Below, one piece after another: positions 17,009-27,995 of a stretch of 64,000 nucleotides of DNA. The notes under the pieces were generated by a model. The model did not search any database. It was not told where the DNA came from and saw only the letters and a list, made by a program, of their open reading frames with translations. Origin of the DNA: Gilliamella sp. App6-5 (GTDB taxonomy: Bacteria; Pseudomonadota; Gammaproteobacteria; Enterobacterales; Orbaceae); the NCBI RefSeq assembly GCF_001690525.1, contig NZ_LZGT01000014.1, positions 24,903-88,902 on the forward strand. The letters are read 5' to 3'. A program made the position numbers and the translations under genes. How positions within the stretch are numbered: position 1 is the stretch's first letter; each line of letters opens with the position of its first letter.

Positions 17009-19780
17009 ATGCAAAATGAAAATATTTTTAAATCGTTAACGCTACCCAATGGTGTTGAATTAAAAAACCGTATAATGATGGCACCAATGACAACATGTTC
17101 TGGTTTTTATGATGGTTCTGTTACACATGACTTGATCGAATATTATCGTGTAAGATCTGGTGAAATAGGGGCTATTATTGTTGAATGTGGATTTATCGAT
17201 AATAAAGGCTTAGCTTTTCCTGGAGCGATTGGTTTAGATAGTGACGATAAAATTGAAGGATTAGCTAAAATTGCTCAAGCTATCAAAGATCAAGGCTCTA
17301 AAGCAATTATTCAAGTGTATCATGGCGGAAGAATGGTCGAACCTAAACTCATTGGTGGACAATCTCCTGTAGGGCCTAGTGCAATTGCAGCTCCGCGTCC
17401 TAATGCTGCTATGCCAATTGAATTGACTACTGATGAAGTGGACGAAATGATTGATAAGTTTGGTCAAGCCGTGCGTCGAGCTATTCTGGCTGGTTTTGAC
17501 GGGGTAGAGATTCATGGTGCTAATACTTATTTAATTCAACAATTCTATTCTCCTAATTCAAATCAAAGGAATGATAAATGGGGCGGAAGCCGTGATAATC
17601 GTACTCGATTCCCGCTTGCTATTTTAAATATCACCCATAATATGGTTAAACAATATGCAACACCTGAATTTATTGTTGGTTATCGTTTTTCACCTGAAGA
17701 GCTAGAAGTCCCAGGCATTCGTTTTGATGATTCCATGTATTTACTTGAAAAATTAGCTGACAAAGGGCTTGATTATGTCCATTTTTCAATGGGAACAACA
17801 CTTAGACCATCTATTGTTGATACACAAGATCCAACCCCACTAATTAAAAAATATGTAGCAATGCGATCGGCCACATTAGCAAAAATTCCTGTTGTGGGTG
17901 TTGGTAATGTTATTAATCTAAATGATGTTAATGATGCAATCAATAATGGTTATGACTTAGTCGCTGTTGGACGAGCTTGTATTGCTTATCCTGATTGGAT
18001 TAGCCGTATTAAGAAAGGTGAAAAACTAGAACTGTTTATCAATAGTGATAAACGTGAAGAACTTAATATTCCTGAACCTTTATGGCGTTTTTCTTTGGTT
18101 GAAAGCTTGATTCGTGATGTTAATCTTAATGTTAAAAAATTTAAACCAGGTAATTATCAAGAAACAGTTAACGATGAATCTTACGAATTTCTTATTAATG
18201 TTGAATTAGGTAAAGACTTTATTAAAGATATGGCATTAGTGAATGCTAAAGAGTTTGATAATGATATCCTAGATAATTTTACTGTTATAAAAAATAGAAT
18301 TATTGATTCCAATAGTTCACATGTTGATACGATTTCAGGAGCAACTACCCAATGTGAAGCTTTTAAAAAAGCAGTCACTAAAGCGATGGCAAAATCTAAC
18401 AAAGAGGCGATTATTGCCGAAGGTGGCGATCCTAATGACCAATCTTTCGATGTAGTGGTAGTTGGTAGTGGTGGTGCTGGGCTAGCGGCTGCTATTCAAG
18501 TGCATGATCTGGGCGCAAATGTAGTAATTGTTGAGCAAATGTCTGTCATTGGCGGTAATACCAATAAAGCCTCAGCTGGTATGAATGCCGCAGAAACTAA
18601 GTTCCAAAAACTTAAAGGTATCAAAGACAGTAAAGAACTTTTCTATCAAGAAACGATGATAGGTGGAAAAAATAAAAATAATCCTGACTTATTACATTAT
18701 TTTGTTGAAAATGCACCAGATGCGATCAATTGGTTAGATGAGAATGGTATTGAACTAAGTGGCATTACAACAACTGGTGGTATGAGTATTGATCGAACAC
18801 ACCGCCCAGAAAGTGGTGCAGCGGTAGGTGGTTTCTTAATCAGTGGACTAGTCAGAAATATCAATAAGCGTGGTATCGAAGTCATGCTTGATACAGCAGT
18901 TACTGAAATTGTCACCGAAAACCACAAAGTTATTGGCGTTAAAGTTTCAGAAGAAGACGGTTCAACTCATATGATAAAAACCAAAGCAGTCATTATTGCA
19001 ACCGGTGGATTTAGTGCTAATACTGCAATGGTTGAAAAATATCGCCCTGATCTTAAAGGATTTGTCACCACCAATCATAAAGGTGCCACCGGCTCTGGTA
19101 TTATGATACTTGAAAAGCTTGGTGCTGGAACTGTTGATATGGGAGAAATTCAAATCCATCCAACAGTTGAACAAACCTCTTCTTATTTAATTTCAGAATC
19201 TATTCGTGGTGGGGGCGCGATACTTGTATCGCAAGAAGGCCAACGATTTGTTAATGAGCTTGACACCCGAGACAATGTATCAGCTGAGATTATCAAACTA
19301 CCGGAACACTATGCTTATATCTTATTTGATCAACAAATACGTGATGAAAACAGATCAGTTGAAGAATATGTTGCAAATGAACTTGTTACCCAAGCAAATA
19401 CGATTGAAGAATTAGCTCAAAAGCTATCGATTAATGACAACACATTAACGAAAACTGTAAAACGATACAATCAGTTTGCAACAACTAAACACGATGAAGA
19501 TTTTGGACGAACAACGGGTATGCGTCATCCGATAGAAAAAGGGCCTTTCTATGCAATAAAAATTGCACCTGGTGTTCATCATACCATGGGCGGTGTAACT
19601 ATCAATATTCAAACACAAGTCTTAGATACTAATAAAAATGTCATTCAAGGCGTGTTCGCCGCAGGTGAGGTAGTGGGTGGTGTACATGGCGCAAATCGTA
19701 TAGGAGGTAACGCTGTTGCAGATATCATTATTTTTGGTATACAAGCGGGCAAAAAAGCTGGTGATTATATCAAAAGTTAG
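17009..19780 (+). CDS. fused OYE / FMN-bind / FAD fumarate-reductase-like flavoprotein
   Basis: A 923-aa three-part soluble reductase. Residues 1-345 are an Old Yellow Enzyme-type FMN barrel (NRIMMAPMTTCSG, GFDGVEIHGANTYL, VGVGNVI, VAVGRACI) that could take electrons from NADH. Residues ~385-460 are an FMN-bind domain with DTISGATT; Thr446 is the expected site of covalent FMN. Residues 480-923 are an FAD fumarate-reductase domain: GSGGAG for FAD, then the residues known from Shewanella flavocytochrome c3, namely His717 (IHPT), Glu730 (SES), Arg754 (NELDTRD), His857-His858 (HHTMGG) and Arg897 (GANRIGG). Only the flavocytochrome Thr next to the Glu is replaced, by Ser729. The same architecture is known for NADH-dependent fumarate, acrylate and cinnamate reductases, so the acceptor is an unsaturated acid but not defined. 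No signal peptide, so cytoplasmic. apbE follows. Confidence 0.88.
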   Translation: MQNENIFKSLTLPNGVELKNRIMMAPMTTCSGFYDGSVTHDLIEYYRVRSGEIGAIIVECGFIDNKGLAFPGAIGLDSDDKIEGLAKIAQAIKDQGSKAIIQVYHGGRMVEPKLIGGQSPVGPSAIAAPRPNAAMPIELTTDEVDEMIDKFGQAVRRAILAGFDGVEIHGANTYLIQQFYSPNSNQRNDKWGGSRDNRTRFPLAILNITHNMVKQYATPEFIVGYRFSPEELEVPGIRFDDSMYLLEKLADKGLDYVHFSMGTTLRPSIVDTQDPTPLIKKYVAMRSATLAKIPVVGVGNVINLNDVNDAINNGYDLVAVGRACIAYPDWISRIKKGEKLELFINSDKREELNIPEPLWRFSLVESLIRDVNLNVKKFKPGNYQETVNDESYEFLINVELGKDFIKDMALVNAKEFDNDILDNFTVIKNRIIDSNSSHVDTISGATTQCEAFKKAVTKAMAKSNKEAIIAEGGDPNDQSFDVVVVGSGGAGLAAAIQVHDLGANVVIVEQMSVIGGNTNKASAGMNAAETKFQKLKGIKDSKELFYQETMIGGKNKNNPDLLHYFVENAPDAINWLDENGIELSGITTTGGMSIDRTHRPESGAAVGGFLISGLVRNINKRGIEVMLDTAVTEIVTENHKVIGVKVSEEDGSTHMIKTKAVIIATGGFSANTAMVEKYRPDLKGFVTTNHKGATGSGIMILEKLGAGTVDMGEIQIHPTVEQTSSYLISESIRGGGAILVSQEGQRFVNELDTRDNVSAEIIKLPEHYAYILFDQQIRDENRSVEEYVANELVTQANTIEELAQKLSINDNTLTKTVKRYNQFATTKHDEDFGRTTGMRHPIEKGPFYAIKIAPGVHHTMGGVTINIQTQVLDTNKNVIQGVFAAGEVVGGVHGANRIGGNAVADIIIFGIQAGKKAGDYIKS

Positions 19781-19794
19781 CTTGTTATAACTAT

Positions 19795-20781
19795 TTGAGC
19801 TTGTTTAGTATGGTACGTCCTAGCTATGAATATACTCAAACTTTAATGGGAACAACGGTTTCATTAACGCTATTAGAGCCTAATGAAGCCGCTGCATATG
19901 CTGTTTTTGAAACCATAAAAGTGCTTGAGGATAAATTAACCGTTAATAGGTCGTTATCAGAAGTTATGTCAATTAATTTAGCAGCTGGCCAATGCCCTGT
20001 TAAAGTAAGCCATTCTGTGTTTTCTTTGATTGAACAAGCTCAAAAAGTCAGCCTACATTTCAATAGCTGCTTTAATTTTGCCATTGGTCCATTAATTAAG
20101 CTTTGGAAAATTGGCTTTCAAGATTATCAAGTACCATCTACCAAGTTAATAAAACAACAATTATTGTTAACTGATCCTAAAAATGTTGAACTGGATGTAA
20201 AGACCCATTCCATATTTTTGAAAAAATCTGGGATGGAAATTGATTTAGGTGCAATTGCTAAAGGATATATTGCTGATGTCGTCAAATTGATTTTACAACA
20301 ATATCAAGTGTATCAAGGCATCATTAATTTAGGTGGTAATGTATTAACATTGGGTAAATCTTCACTTAATGAAGACGGCTATTGGCATGTGGGGCTAAGA
20401 AAACCGTTTTCAACTAAAAATAAGCTGTCTGGGATTATTAAAGTTATAAACAAGTCGGTTGTAACATCGGGGATTTATGAGCGCTTTTTTATACAAAACA
20501 GTCATCTTTACCATCACATATTTAATCCCAAAACAGGCTATCCACTAGACAATGAATTAGAAAGCGTGACAATAATTTCAGATTCTTCATTGGAAGGCGA
20601 TATTTATTCAACTGTCTTTTATGGATGGGGACTTGATAAAAGTAGAGAATATTTACAAAAACATCAAAACTTATCAGCTATATTCTTGTTAAAAAATAAA
20701 ACAATAACATTAATCAATACTGATAATTTTATTTTTCAACAGCTTGATACTCAATACACAATCAGCAGAGATTATAATTAA
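19795..20781 (+). CDS. apbE: FAD:protein FMN transferase ApbE (cytoplasmic form)
   Basis: ApbE attaches FMN from FAD to a Thr in D-x-x-[ST]-G-A-T motifs. The protein has TLMGTTVSLTLLE at the N terminus, MEIDLGAIAKGYIADV, GIINLGGNVLTLG, VVTSGIYERFF and HIFNPKTGYPLDNE, all typical of the family. There is no lipoprotein or export signal, unlike most ApbE, which fits a cytoplasmic target: the FMN-bind domain of the gene 14 bp upstream. I list a TTG at 19795 (328 aa); an ATG at 19810 is an equal or better start, and neither has a clear ribosome binding site. The two genes are surely co-transcribed. Confidence 0.92.
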   Translation: MSLFSMVRPSYEYTQTLMGTTVSLTLLEPNEAAAYAVFETIKVLEDKLTVNRSLSEVMSINLAAGQCPVKVSHSVFSLIEQAQKVSLHFNSCFNFAIGPLIKLWKIGFQDYQVPSTKLIKQQLLLTDPKNVELDVKTHSIFLKKSGMEIDLGAIAKGYIADVVKLILQQYQVYQGIINLGGNVLTLGKSSLNEDGYWHVGLRKPFSTKNKLSGIIKVINKSVVTSGIYERFFIQNSHLYHHIFNPKTGYPLDNELESVTIISDSSLEGDIYSTVFYGWGLDKSREYLQKHQNLSAIFLLKNKTITLINTDNFIFQQLDTQYTISRDYN

Positions 20782-20999
20782 GATTGCCATCAAAAAATCA
20801 TAAATAATATTAATTTTATTTAAGTTTTTATGGTTTATTTGATGTTTTGCTCAAAATTTTGTTAAAAATTTAATTCTTTTGATGCTTTTATATAAGACAA
20901 TAAACTTGTGCAAATAATGGAGTACGAAGTGAGTATCATAGTGTAACAAAATTAAATATTAACTTATTAAATACTATTTAAATTAAAAAGGAAGATACT

Positions 21000-22463
21000 A
21001 TGAATATAGTAAAAAAACCGCCAGTAAAATGGCTTCCACTCATAATTATTGCAGCAATCTCAGCAATACTCTGGTTGTTTGTAACACCGCCAACTGGTAT
21101 TAGCCAACAAGGTTGGCAAACCAGTATTATTTTTGTGGCTACTATTGCCTGCATTGTGGCCGAAATAATGCCAATTGGAGCAATTGGCTTATTGGCAATT
21201 ACCGTTTTTGCCGTATTAAGACCTTCTGGGGCAGATACAAATACGGCAGCTATTAAAATCGCCTTAAGCGAATTAAATAGTAGTCTTATTTGGTTGATTG
21301 TTATTGCTTTTATGATTGCTCGAGGCTTTATTAAAACAGGGCTAAGTAAACGCATTGCCTATTATCTTGTGAAGATTTTGGGTAAAAATACATTGGGATT
21401 AGCTTACGGTTTATCTGTTACTGATATCGCGTTGGCGCCAGCTATTCCAAGTACCACCGCTCGAGCTGGAGGTGTTATATATCCAATAGCAGAAGCTTTA
21501 GCCATCAATTTTAACTCTAACCCGAAAGATAAATCAAGAAACCGCATTGGTACATTTTTAATGTTAACGATTAGTCATGTAAATGATATCACCTCTGCAA
21601 TGTTCTTGACAGCATTTACTGGAAACTTATTAGCTGCTAAATTAGTTACAACATCACTAGGTATTACACTAGGCTGGGGACAATGGTTTATTGCAGCAAT
21701 TGTGCCATGTTTAGTTTCATTTATTGTGATCCCTTTGGTTATTTATTTCTTAACTAATCCAGAACTAAAGAAAACGCCAGAAGCACCAAAGTTAGCTGAT
21801 GAAGAATTAACAAAAATGGGACCAATAACCATTAACGAAATTGTTATGGGAGGAACTGTACTGCTATTATTAGTATTTTGGATTTTTGGTAAAAACTTTG
21901 GTATAGATTCAACGACTACAGCCTTTATTGGTTTGACTATATTGATCTTAACCGGTGTATTAAGCTGGGATGATATAAAAGGCGAAAAAGCGGCTTGGGA
22001 CACATTAATTTGGTTTGCGGCATTATTAATGATGGCAGGCCAAGTGAATAAACTTGGTGTAACAAAATGGCTGGGCGATACAATAGGTAGCGCGGTGCAA
22101 GGTCATTTAGGTGAAAGTAGTTGGATATTTGTAATAATCGTTTTATGTATTGCTTATGTTTATTTACATTACTTCTTTGCCAGTGGAAATGCGCATATTG
22201 CCGCATTATTCCCAGTTTTCTTATCGATTGCTATTGCGCTTGGTGTACCAACTTTGATTGCCATTTTTGCTTTAGTCATTTGTACTAATTATTTTGGGTC
22301 AATAACACAGTTTGCAAATGCTAGAAATCCACTATTATTTGCCGAGGGGTTTGTTCCTGTAAAAACTTGGTGGAAAGTTGGTTTTATGTGTAGTGTTGTA
22401 AATCTGCTCATTATATTTACTATCGGTATTTTATGGTGGAAGATTATTGGCCTTGATCAATAA
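21000..22463 (+). CDS. DASS-family anion (dicarboxylate/tricarboxylate) transporter
   Basis: A 487-aa membrane protein with about 12 hydrophobic segments, the same length as E. coli CitT and TtdT. Family features are WLIVIAFMIARGFIKTGLSKRIAYY, SVTDIALAPAIPSTTARAGG, FLMLTISHVNDITSAMFLTAFTGN and the second-half repeat HYFFASGNAHIAALFPVF with NYFGSITQFANARNPL. Such carriers exchange or symport succinate, fumarate, tartrate or citrate. The ATG at 21000 has AAGGAAG upstream. It follows apbE after 218 bp of AT-rich sequence, so it may have its own promoter but belongs functionally with the flavoprotein: import of the acceptor and export of the reduced acid is the simplest reading. Confidence 0.88.
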   Translation: MNIVKKPPVKWLPLIIIAAISAILWLFVTPPTGISQQGWQTSIIFVATIACIVAEIMPIGAIGLLAITVFAVLRPSGADTNTAAIKIALSELNSSLIWLIVIAFMIARGFIKTGLSKRIAYYLVKILGKNTLGLAYGLSVTDIALAPAIPSTTARAGGVIYPIAEALAINFNSNPKDKSRNRIGTFLMLTISHVNDITSAMFLTAFTGNLLAAKLVTTSLGITLGWGQWFIAAIVPCLVSFIVIPLVIYFLTNPELKKTPEAPKLADEELTKMGPITINEIVMGGTVLLLLVFWIFGKNFGIDSTTTAFIGLTILILTGVLSWDDIKGEKAAWDTLIWFAALLMMAGQVNKLGVTKWLGDTIGSAVQGHLGESSWIFVIIVLCIAYVYLHYFFASGNAHIAALFPVFLSIAIALGVPTLIAIFALVICTNYFGSITQFANARNPLLFAEGFVPVKTWWKVGFMCSVVNLLIIFTIGILWWKIIGLDQ

Positions 22464-22494
22464 TAATTAAAAACTATCTTACAAACTATTGTAT

Positions 22495-22519
22495 ATACCG
22501 CCACATTGATTGGCGGTAT
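22495..22519 (+). terminator. hairpin between the DASS gene and ppx
   Basis: ATACCGCCA and TGGCGGTAT form a 9-bp stem around a 7-nt loop in the gap between two convergent genes. A strong T run is lacking (a T5 follows about 15 bases later), so efficiency is uncertain. Confidence 0.55.
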
Positions 22520-22543
22520 TCATCTGTATATCAATTTTTATTG

Positions 22544-24067
22544 CTAGCAAATTACAATTGATAGTTTCCAATCGTTAATCACTTCCCAATATTTTTGTTC
22601 TTGGGCTAAATCAAGTAATATCAGTTTATTATTTTCAACAAATTCTTGATTAATTTCTAAAGTGATTTTGGCTAGTTTATTTTCTAATAATTTTAATTGA
22701 AATGCCTGTAAATCAATGGCGGCATTCCGTTGATTATTTATGAGGATAGACAATCTTAGAATTTGCATTAATGATATTATATGTTTGTATTCAAACAGGC
22801 TAAAATAAGGTAGTTCATCAATATTGATCGATTTTCTATGGTAGCGAACAAGGGTAGATAAAAGTAATTGTTGTTCTTCATTGAATCCTGGCAGATTACT
22901 ATTTTGCAAAATATAACTTGAATGTTTATGAATTGAAGAAAAGTTAATCTTTAAACCTACCTCATGGAGCTGAGCTGCCCAGTATAAAATAGATTCAAGA
23001 TTGGGCGGAATAGTAATCGGTGCTTGCTTTTGCCATTGTGAAAATAAATATTTTGCAGTTTTAACAACTTGTTTTGCATGGCGCTGATCTATGTTGTAAT
23101 GTTCTGAAAGTGATTGTGCGGTGTTTTTCCTAATATCTTGGTAATTAGGGCAATCAATCAACTCATAAAATACGCCCTCCCGTAATGCGCATGGGCTAAA
23201 TTGTAAAGTCTGTAAACCCAGCGCATTAAAAATACCACTAAATATAGCTAACCCGCTGACAAATACTTTTTTTCTTTCTTTGGACAAAGAGGGGTAATTA
23301 ATATCGTTAAATGTTTTAAATTCCAAAACATAACTAATTAGATCATCGAGCCTTTTAGGAGTGATAATGCCATCACTGACACCAAGATCTAATAAGATAT
23401 GATAAATAGACTTAATGGTTCCAGACGTACCAAATGCAGCTGTGATATTCATTTTTTTTAGTCTACTTATCATACTTTCTATTTGCTGTTCGGCGGCAAG
23501 TTTTGCTTGTTGAAATGATACTGCGTCAATTGTCTGCTCATAAAAAAACTGTTTGGTATAAGTTACACATCCCATGGGACGACTAGCAACAATTAAAGGA
23601 GTTAAATCATTTCCTTTGCCTATCGCAATTTCAGTAGATCCACCACCGATATCTATCACAAGTTTTGTATCGGTTGGTGATGTTGATTCTGCTGTCATGG
23701 TGCCTAAATAAATAAGACGAGCCTCCTCTTGGCCCGAAATAATTTCAATAGGGAAGGGAAACACTTTAGCCGCCGCCATTAAAAATTTATGTCTATTTTT
23801 GGCCACCCTTAAAGTATGAGTTGCGACAACACGAATATGTTCGTGAGGAAATCCATTTAATCGTTCGGCAAACAGCGCAAGGCACTCTACACCTCGCATA
23901 ATACTTGATTCAGTGAGTTCGTTATTGGCTTTAAGCCCTGTTGCGAGATGAATATTTATTTTATTTTTATAAATAATCTGTATGACACCATTAATGATAC
24001 GAGCAATCACCATATGAAAACTATTTGAACCAAGATCGACTACCGCATATTCATTGAAACTATTCAT
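22544..24067 (-). CDS. ppx: exopolyphosphatase
   Basis: Releases phosphate from the ends of polyphosphate and may also hydrolyse pppGpp. The protein (507 aa, E. coli 513) shows YAVVDLGSNSFHMVIARI, the phosphate-binding KLVIDIGGGSTEIAIG, GTSGTIKSIYH, and the HD-like C-terminal domain (WAAQLHEVGLKINFSSIHKHSSYILQNS). The ATG at 24067 has AAGGA seven bases upstream; an in-frame TTG at 24085 is less likely. It starts 1 bp after the ppk stop, so the pair is one translationally linked operon, as in E. coli. It converges on the DASS transporter gene. Confidence 0.96.
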   Translation of the reverse strand: MNSFNEYAVVDLGSNSFHMVIARIINGVIQIIYKNKINIHLATGLKANNELTESSIMRGVECLALFAERLNGFPHEHIRVVATHTLRVAKNRHKFLMAAAKVFPFPIEIISGQEEARLIYLGTMTAESTSPTDTKLVIDIGGGSTEIAIGKGNDLTPLIVASRPMGCVTYTKQFFYEQTIDAVSFQQAKLAAEQQIESMISRLKKMNITAAFGTSGTIKSIYHILLDLGVSDGIITPKRLDDLISYVLEFKTFNDINYPSLSKERKKVFVSGLAIFSGIFNALGLQTLQFSPCALREGVFYELIDCPNYQDIRKNTAQSLSEHYNIDQRHAKQVVKTAKYLFSQWQKQAPITIPPNLESILYWAAQLHEVGLKINFSSIHKHSSYILQNSNLPGFNEEQQLLLSTLVRYHRKSINIDELPYFSLFEYKHIISLMQILRLSILINNQRNAAIDLQAFQLKLLENKLAKITLEINQEFVENNKLILLDLAQEQKYWEVINDWKLSIVIC

Positions 24068-24068
24068 G

Positions 24069-26135
24069 TTAGAGTCCTTTTTCAAAGGATTCTGACTGCT
24101 TCAAATAATCATAAATGGCATACTGGGCTCTGATTTTTTTCTTATTACCTCTTTGTACGTAATTGTTGGCTGCATCTTTATCAATAATACGAGCTTTTAC
24201 ATTGTCGTTGCATTGTATATCAAATATATTGTGGATAGTTGACTTTATTATTGGATCGAAGATTTTCACGCCTACTTCAATCCGATTATCAATATTACGG
24301 GGCATCCAGTCGGCAGAGGAGATATAAGTATCTTTTTTCCCATTATTTTCAAAAATATAAACACGAGCATGCTCTAAGAACTGATCAACAATACTTGTAA
24401 CAGTAATATTTTCACTTAAATTCGGAATCTGTGGTATTAATACACAAGTTCCTCTTACAACCATTCTAACTTTTACCCCAGCACAAGATGCACGATACAA
24501 TTGATCTATCATATCTTTATCAGTTATTGCATTAAGTTTTAAATAGATGCCTGCTGCTTTGCCAGCTTTGGCATTATTTATTTCTCGTTCGATAAATTCA
24601 TAAAATCGTAATCGTGTATTTTGTGGTGAAACAAGCAAATGGTTAAATGATACGGGTTTAAATGGGTTTTCAATAAAATTAAATACTTTTTTAACTTCAT
24701 CTGTAATTGCTGGATCTGCTGTTAATAGTGAAAAATCGGTATAAATGGTTGCTGTTTTTTCATTAAAATTACCTGAACCAATATGGGCATAACGAACTAT
24801 TTGATCGCTTTCTTTACGATCAATTAAAAATAATTTAGCGTGGATTTTAAGTTTGGGTTGTGAATAGATAACTTTAATACCACTGCTAATCAACTGTTTT
24901 GCCCATTTTATATTTGCTTCTTCATCAAACCTAGCTTGCAATTCAACGACTACGGTGACTTTTTTGCCATTATTTGCAGCATTGATGGCGGCATGAATAA
25001 AGCGAGAGTCTTTTGCTACTCGGTAAATATTCATTCGAATATGCGTAACAGATGGATCAAATGAAGCTTGCCTCATGATTTCTAAAACATGGCCAAAAGA
25101 GTAATAGGGGTAATAAAGTAAAACATCTCGATCTTTAATTGTATCAAACGAATTTCGGAATTGCTTAAATCGAGTGTAGCTTAAGTTTTGTATTTTCTTA
25201 TTTAATAAATTCTTTTGCCCAAGTTCAGGAAATTTAACAAGATCTTTAAAATTAGGATAGCGTCCACCAGGCATTGCGTCTTGTTCGGTTAACCGTAATT
25301 TATTAATCAACAATTCAAATAATGCTTTTGGCATATCTTTTTGATAAGTAAATCGTACTGGCTGTGCTGTTAAGCGTTGTTTTAAACCTTGAGACATAAG
25401 TTCAAGTAAGCTATCTAATTCAGTATTCAACTCATATTCTGCATCTCGATTAATATTAATTGAATACGCATTTAATTCTTTGGCATCAAAAAAAACTTTA
25501 AAAATATCTGATAAACAATATCGTAATATGTTGTCTAAAAAGATGATGCACTTATTTTTAGTTGAAACCTCTGACGGTAGCAGTACAAAACGAGAAACAT
25601 TATCAGTCGGAAGTTCTAGTAATGCATAACTGATATTATCCTCACAAACTATTTCTACAGCCAAATAGGCATGATCATCTTTTAAAAATTGAATCAATTC
25701 TGTATGGCTATCAAGCAAAATAGGGGTAATATATTGCCTCAGATTTTGTTTATAATAATTCTTAATCCAATTTTCTTGATAAGCCGAAAGTTGTCTTTCA
25801 TTAATCAAAAAGATTTGATTTCTGGCCATTTCTAACAATAATTCATTATAAAGTTGATCAAACTGTAATTCTAATTGAATAACCTTTTGATTTACTTGTC
25901 GTAATAGGCTTTTAGCATTAGATGAAGAATGCACTTGTTCTTGTTCAATAAGCACATATCTTTTTAAATTAGCAAACTGGACTTTATAAAATTCATCAAG
26001 ATTACTGGAGTATATGCCTAAAAACCGTACTCTTTCGATAAGCGGATTGCTTTTATCTGCAGCCTCTTGTAAAACTCGCTGATTGAAAGATAACCAGCTG
26101 AGCTCTTTAGGTAAATATACTTTTTCTTCAATCAT
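24069..26135 (-). CDS. ppk: polyphosphate kinase 1
   Basis: Makes long-chain polyphosphate from ATP through a phospho-His intermediate. The 688-aa protein matches E. coli Ppk (688): N-terminal [42 protein letters not shown], the catalytic His in [13 protein letters not shown] followed by [14 protein letters not shown], and the second phospholipase-D-like half with [17 protein letters not shown]. The ATG at 26135 lies 105 bp from the pykF stop, and a strong bidirectional terminator separates it from pykF upstream, so ppk-ppx has its own promoter. Confidence 0.97.
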   Translation of the reverse strand: MIEEKVYLPKELSWLSFNQRVLQEAADKSNPLIERVRFLGIYSSNLDEFYKVQFANLKRYVLIEQEQVHSSSNAKSLLRQVNQKVIQLELQFDQLYNELLLEMARNQIFLINERQLSAYQENWIKNYYKQNLRQYITPILLDSHTELIQFLKDDHAYLAVEIVCEDNISYALLELPTDNVSRFVLLPSEVSTKNKCIIFLDNILRYCLSDIFKVFFDAKELNAYSININRDAEYELNTELDSLLELMSQGLKQRLTAQPVRFTYQKDMPKALFELLINKLRLTEQDAMPGGRYPNFKDLVKFPELGQKNLLNKKIQNLSYTRFKQFRNSFDTIKDRDVLLYYPYYSFGHVLEIMRQASFDPSVTHIRMNIYRVAKDSRFIHAAINAANNGKKVTVVVELQARFDEEANIKWAKQLISSGIKVIYSQPKLKIHAKLFLIDRKESDQIVRYAHIGSGNFNEKTATIYTDFSLLTADPAITDEVKKVFNFIENPFKPVSFNHLLVSPQNTRLRFYEFIEREINNAKAGKAAGIYLKLNAITDKDMIDQLYRASCAGVKVRMVVRGTCVLIPQIPNLSENITVTSIVDQFLEHARVYIFENNGKKDTYISSADWMPRNIDNRIEVGVKIFDPIIKSTIHNIFDIQCNDNVKARIIDKDAANNYVQRGNKKKIRAQYAIYDYLKQSESFEKGL

Positions 26136-26185
26136 TATAGTTTTTTAAACTCTAGTAAAAGATTCTATACAGAATAACTTAAGTA

Positions 26186-26218
26186 AAAAAAAAAGCTAGC
26201 AGATAGCTAGCTTTTTTT
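26186..26218. terminator. intrinsic terminator of pykF
   Basis: GCTAGC-AGATA-GCTAGC with A-run before and T-run after; the stem extends to about 12 bp by A-T pairs. It lies 22 bp after the pykF stop and can work in both directions, but both flanking genes are on the minus strand. Confidence 0.85.
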
Positions 26219-26240
26219 ATATCGATTAAAAATTTAAGAT

Positions 26241-27653
26241 TTAAATACGGTGAACTGAAGTTGTGTTAGTGGTTCCACTTGGTACTAAAGCACCAGACAC
26301 CATCACAATAATATCGCCTTGTTGTAAACCACATACTTTTACCGCCATCTCTTTACCTAAACGATAAAAATCATCAGTTGAATTGATTGAATCAATTAAA
26401 ATTGGTTCTACACCTTTAGTAACAGCTAACTGATTAACCGTTTTTTGACTTGATGAAAGCGCTAAAATGCGGGCTCTTGGAAAATAATGACGAACCTCTC
26501 GAGCGGATTTACCACTACGTGTTGCAACAACAATTAATGGTGCATTTAAACGTTCAGCAATTTCCACAGCACCACAACAAACAGCCGCGGTTATGCTTAA
26601 TTTTTCTTCTTTAGTTGTTAGTTCTAAAAAAGCAGGAATAGTACCATCTGTACGTTTACAGATAGTCGCCATGACATTGACTGTTTCTAGTGGATATTTA
26701 CCTTTAGCACTTTCGCCTGAAAGCATAACTGCATCGGTACCATCAATAATTGCATTTGCTACATCACCAGCTTCAGCACGAGTAGGGCGCGGATTTTTGA
26801 TCATTGAATCGAGCATTTGTGTTGCGGTTATAACTGGTTTAGAGGCTTTATTACATTTTTTGATCATCATTTTTTGAGCAAAAATAACTTCTTCAACGGC
26901 AATTTCAACACCTAAGTCACCACGTGCAACCATAATACCGTCAGAAGCCTCAAGAATTTCATCAAAGTTATCTAAACCCTCTTGATTTTCGATTTTAGAG
27001 ATAATTTTTATATCTTCACCACCATGCGCTTTTAAGTGAGCGCGAATGTCTTCAACATCAGAACGTTTACGAATAAATGATGCTGCAATAAAATCAACCC
27101 CTTGTTCACAACCAAAAATAAGGTCGTTTTTATCTTTTTCTGCTAGTGCTGGTAATTTAATTGAAACGCCAGGTAAATTGATACCTTTATTTTCACCAAG
27201 CTCTCCGTTGTTTAAAACTGTACAGATAACTTCGTTACCTTTGATTTCTATCACGTCCATTGCAATTAAACCATCATCAACAAGTACACGATTACCCGGT
27301 TTCAGATCATGCGCAAAGCCATCATATGTAACTGCTACTCGTTCATTATTTCCAATGACATTCTTATCTGTTGTAAAAGTAAATGTTTGACCAGCAATAA
27401 GTGATACATCATCACCTCCTTCTAATTTAATGGTGCGGATTTCTGGCCCTTTGGTATCTAACATGATCGCCGCTTTTAATCCAGTTTCTTGCATGACTTC
27501 TCGTAAGTTCTTAATACGGTTGCCATGTTCTTCATAATCACCATGAGAAAAGTTTAAACGCATAACATTCATGCCTGCGTTTAACAATTTTGCTAACATC
27601 TCTTTTGATTCGGATTTGGGTCCGATAGTACAAACAATTTTAGTCTTTTTCAT
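26241..27653 (-). CDS. pykF: pyruvate kinase I
   Basis: Final glycolytic step, phosphoenolpyruvate plus ADP to pyruvate plus ATP. The 470-aa protein has exactly the E. coli PykF length. Visible are [26 protein letters not shown], the substrate block [17 protein letters not shown], the [14 protein letters not shown] signature and [17 protein letters not shown]. The C-terminal effector domain has [22 protein letters not shown]. PykF rather than PykA is chosen on length and on close similarity. The 342 bp upstream hold no gene and should contain its promoter. Confidence 0.96.
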   Translation of the reverse strand: MKKTKIVCTIGPKSESKEMLAKLLNAGMNVMRLNFSHGDYEEHGNRIKNLREVMQETGLKAAIMLDTKGPEIRTIKLEGGDDVSLIAGQTFTFTTDKNVIGNNERVAVTYDGFAHDLKPGNRVLVDDGLIAMDVIEIKGNEVICTVLNNGELGENKGINLPGVSIKLPALAEKDKNDLIFGCEQGVDFIAASFIRKRSDVEDIRAHLKAHGGEDIKIISKIENQEGLDNFDEILEASDGIMVARGDLGVEIAVEEVIFAQKMMIKKCNKASKPVITATQMLDSMIKNPRPTRAEAGDVANAIIDGTDAVMLSGESAKGKYPLETVNVMATICKRTDGTIPAFLELTTKEEKLSITAAVCCGAVEIAERLNAPLIVVATRSGKSAREVRHYFPRARILALSSSQKTVNQLAVTKGVEPILIDSINSTDDFYRLGKEMAVKVCGLQQGDIIVMVSGALVPSGTTNTTSVHRI

Positions 27654-27995
27654 AATAATATCTACTTTGTAATTTATTTAATGTTAATGTTTTGATTCTA
27701 TTTAAAAACTCGATAAATCAACGTTATGCAAAAAAACAATGGCAGTGCATTGGTAGGGTTGGTTAAAAGGCTTCTATGTAGCTTTAAATAGCCACAAAAA
27801 TCACATAAAGCATTTGAAGAGTATGATAATTTCATCAATAAGTTAAATCCTTTAAAAATTATTCTTATTATATTCTTAACAGTATTTTAAATAAAGTTTT
27901 TTATCCTAAATAAATTTTTTGTTTATAAAATAATTTAATAATAACATTCATAAATGTATTTTTACTAAAACTCGCACAAAAATAAAAGGTTTGAA
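27654..27995. other. 342-bp gap between pykF and the hslJ-like gene
   Basis: Very AT-rich, no open frame of note, no RNA structure that I can name. It must contain the pykF promoter and the end of the hslJ-like gene, which both read leftwards. A conspicuous stretch richer in G (around 27735-27780) has no recognisable identity. Confidence 0.5.
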
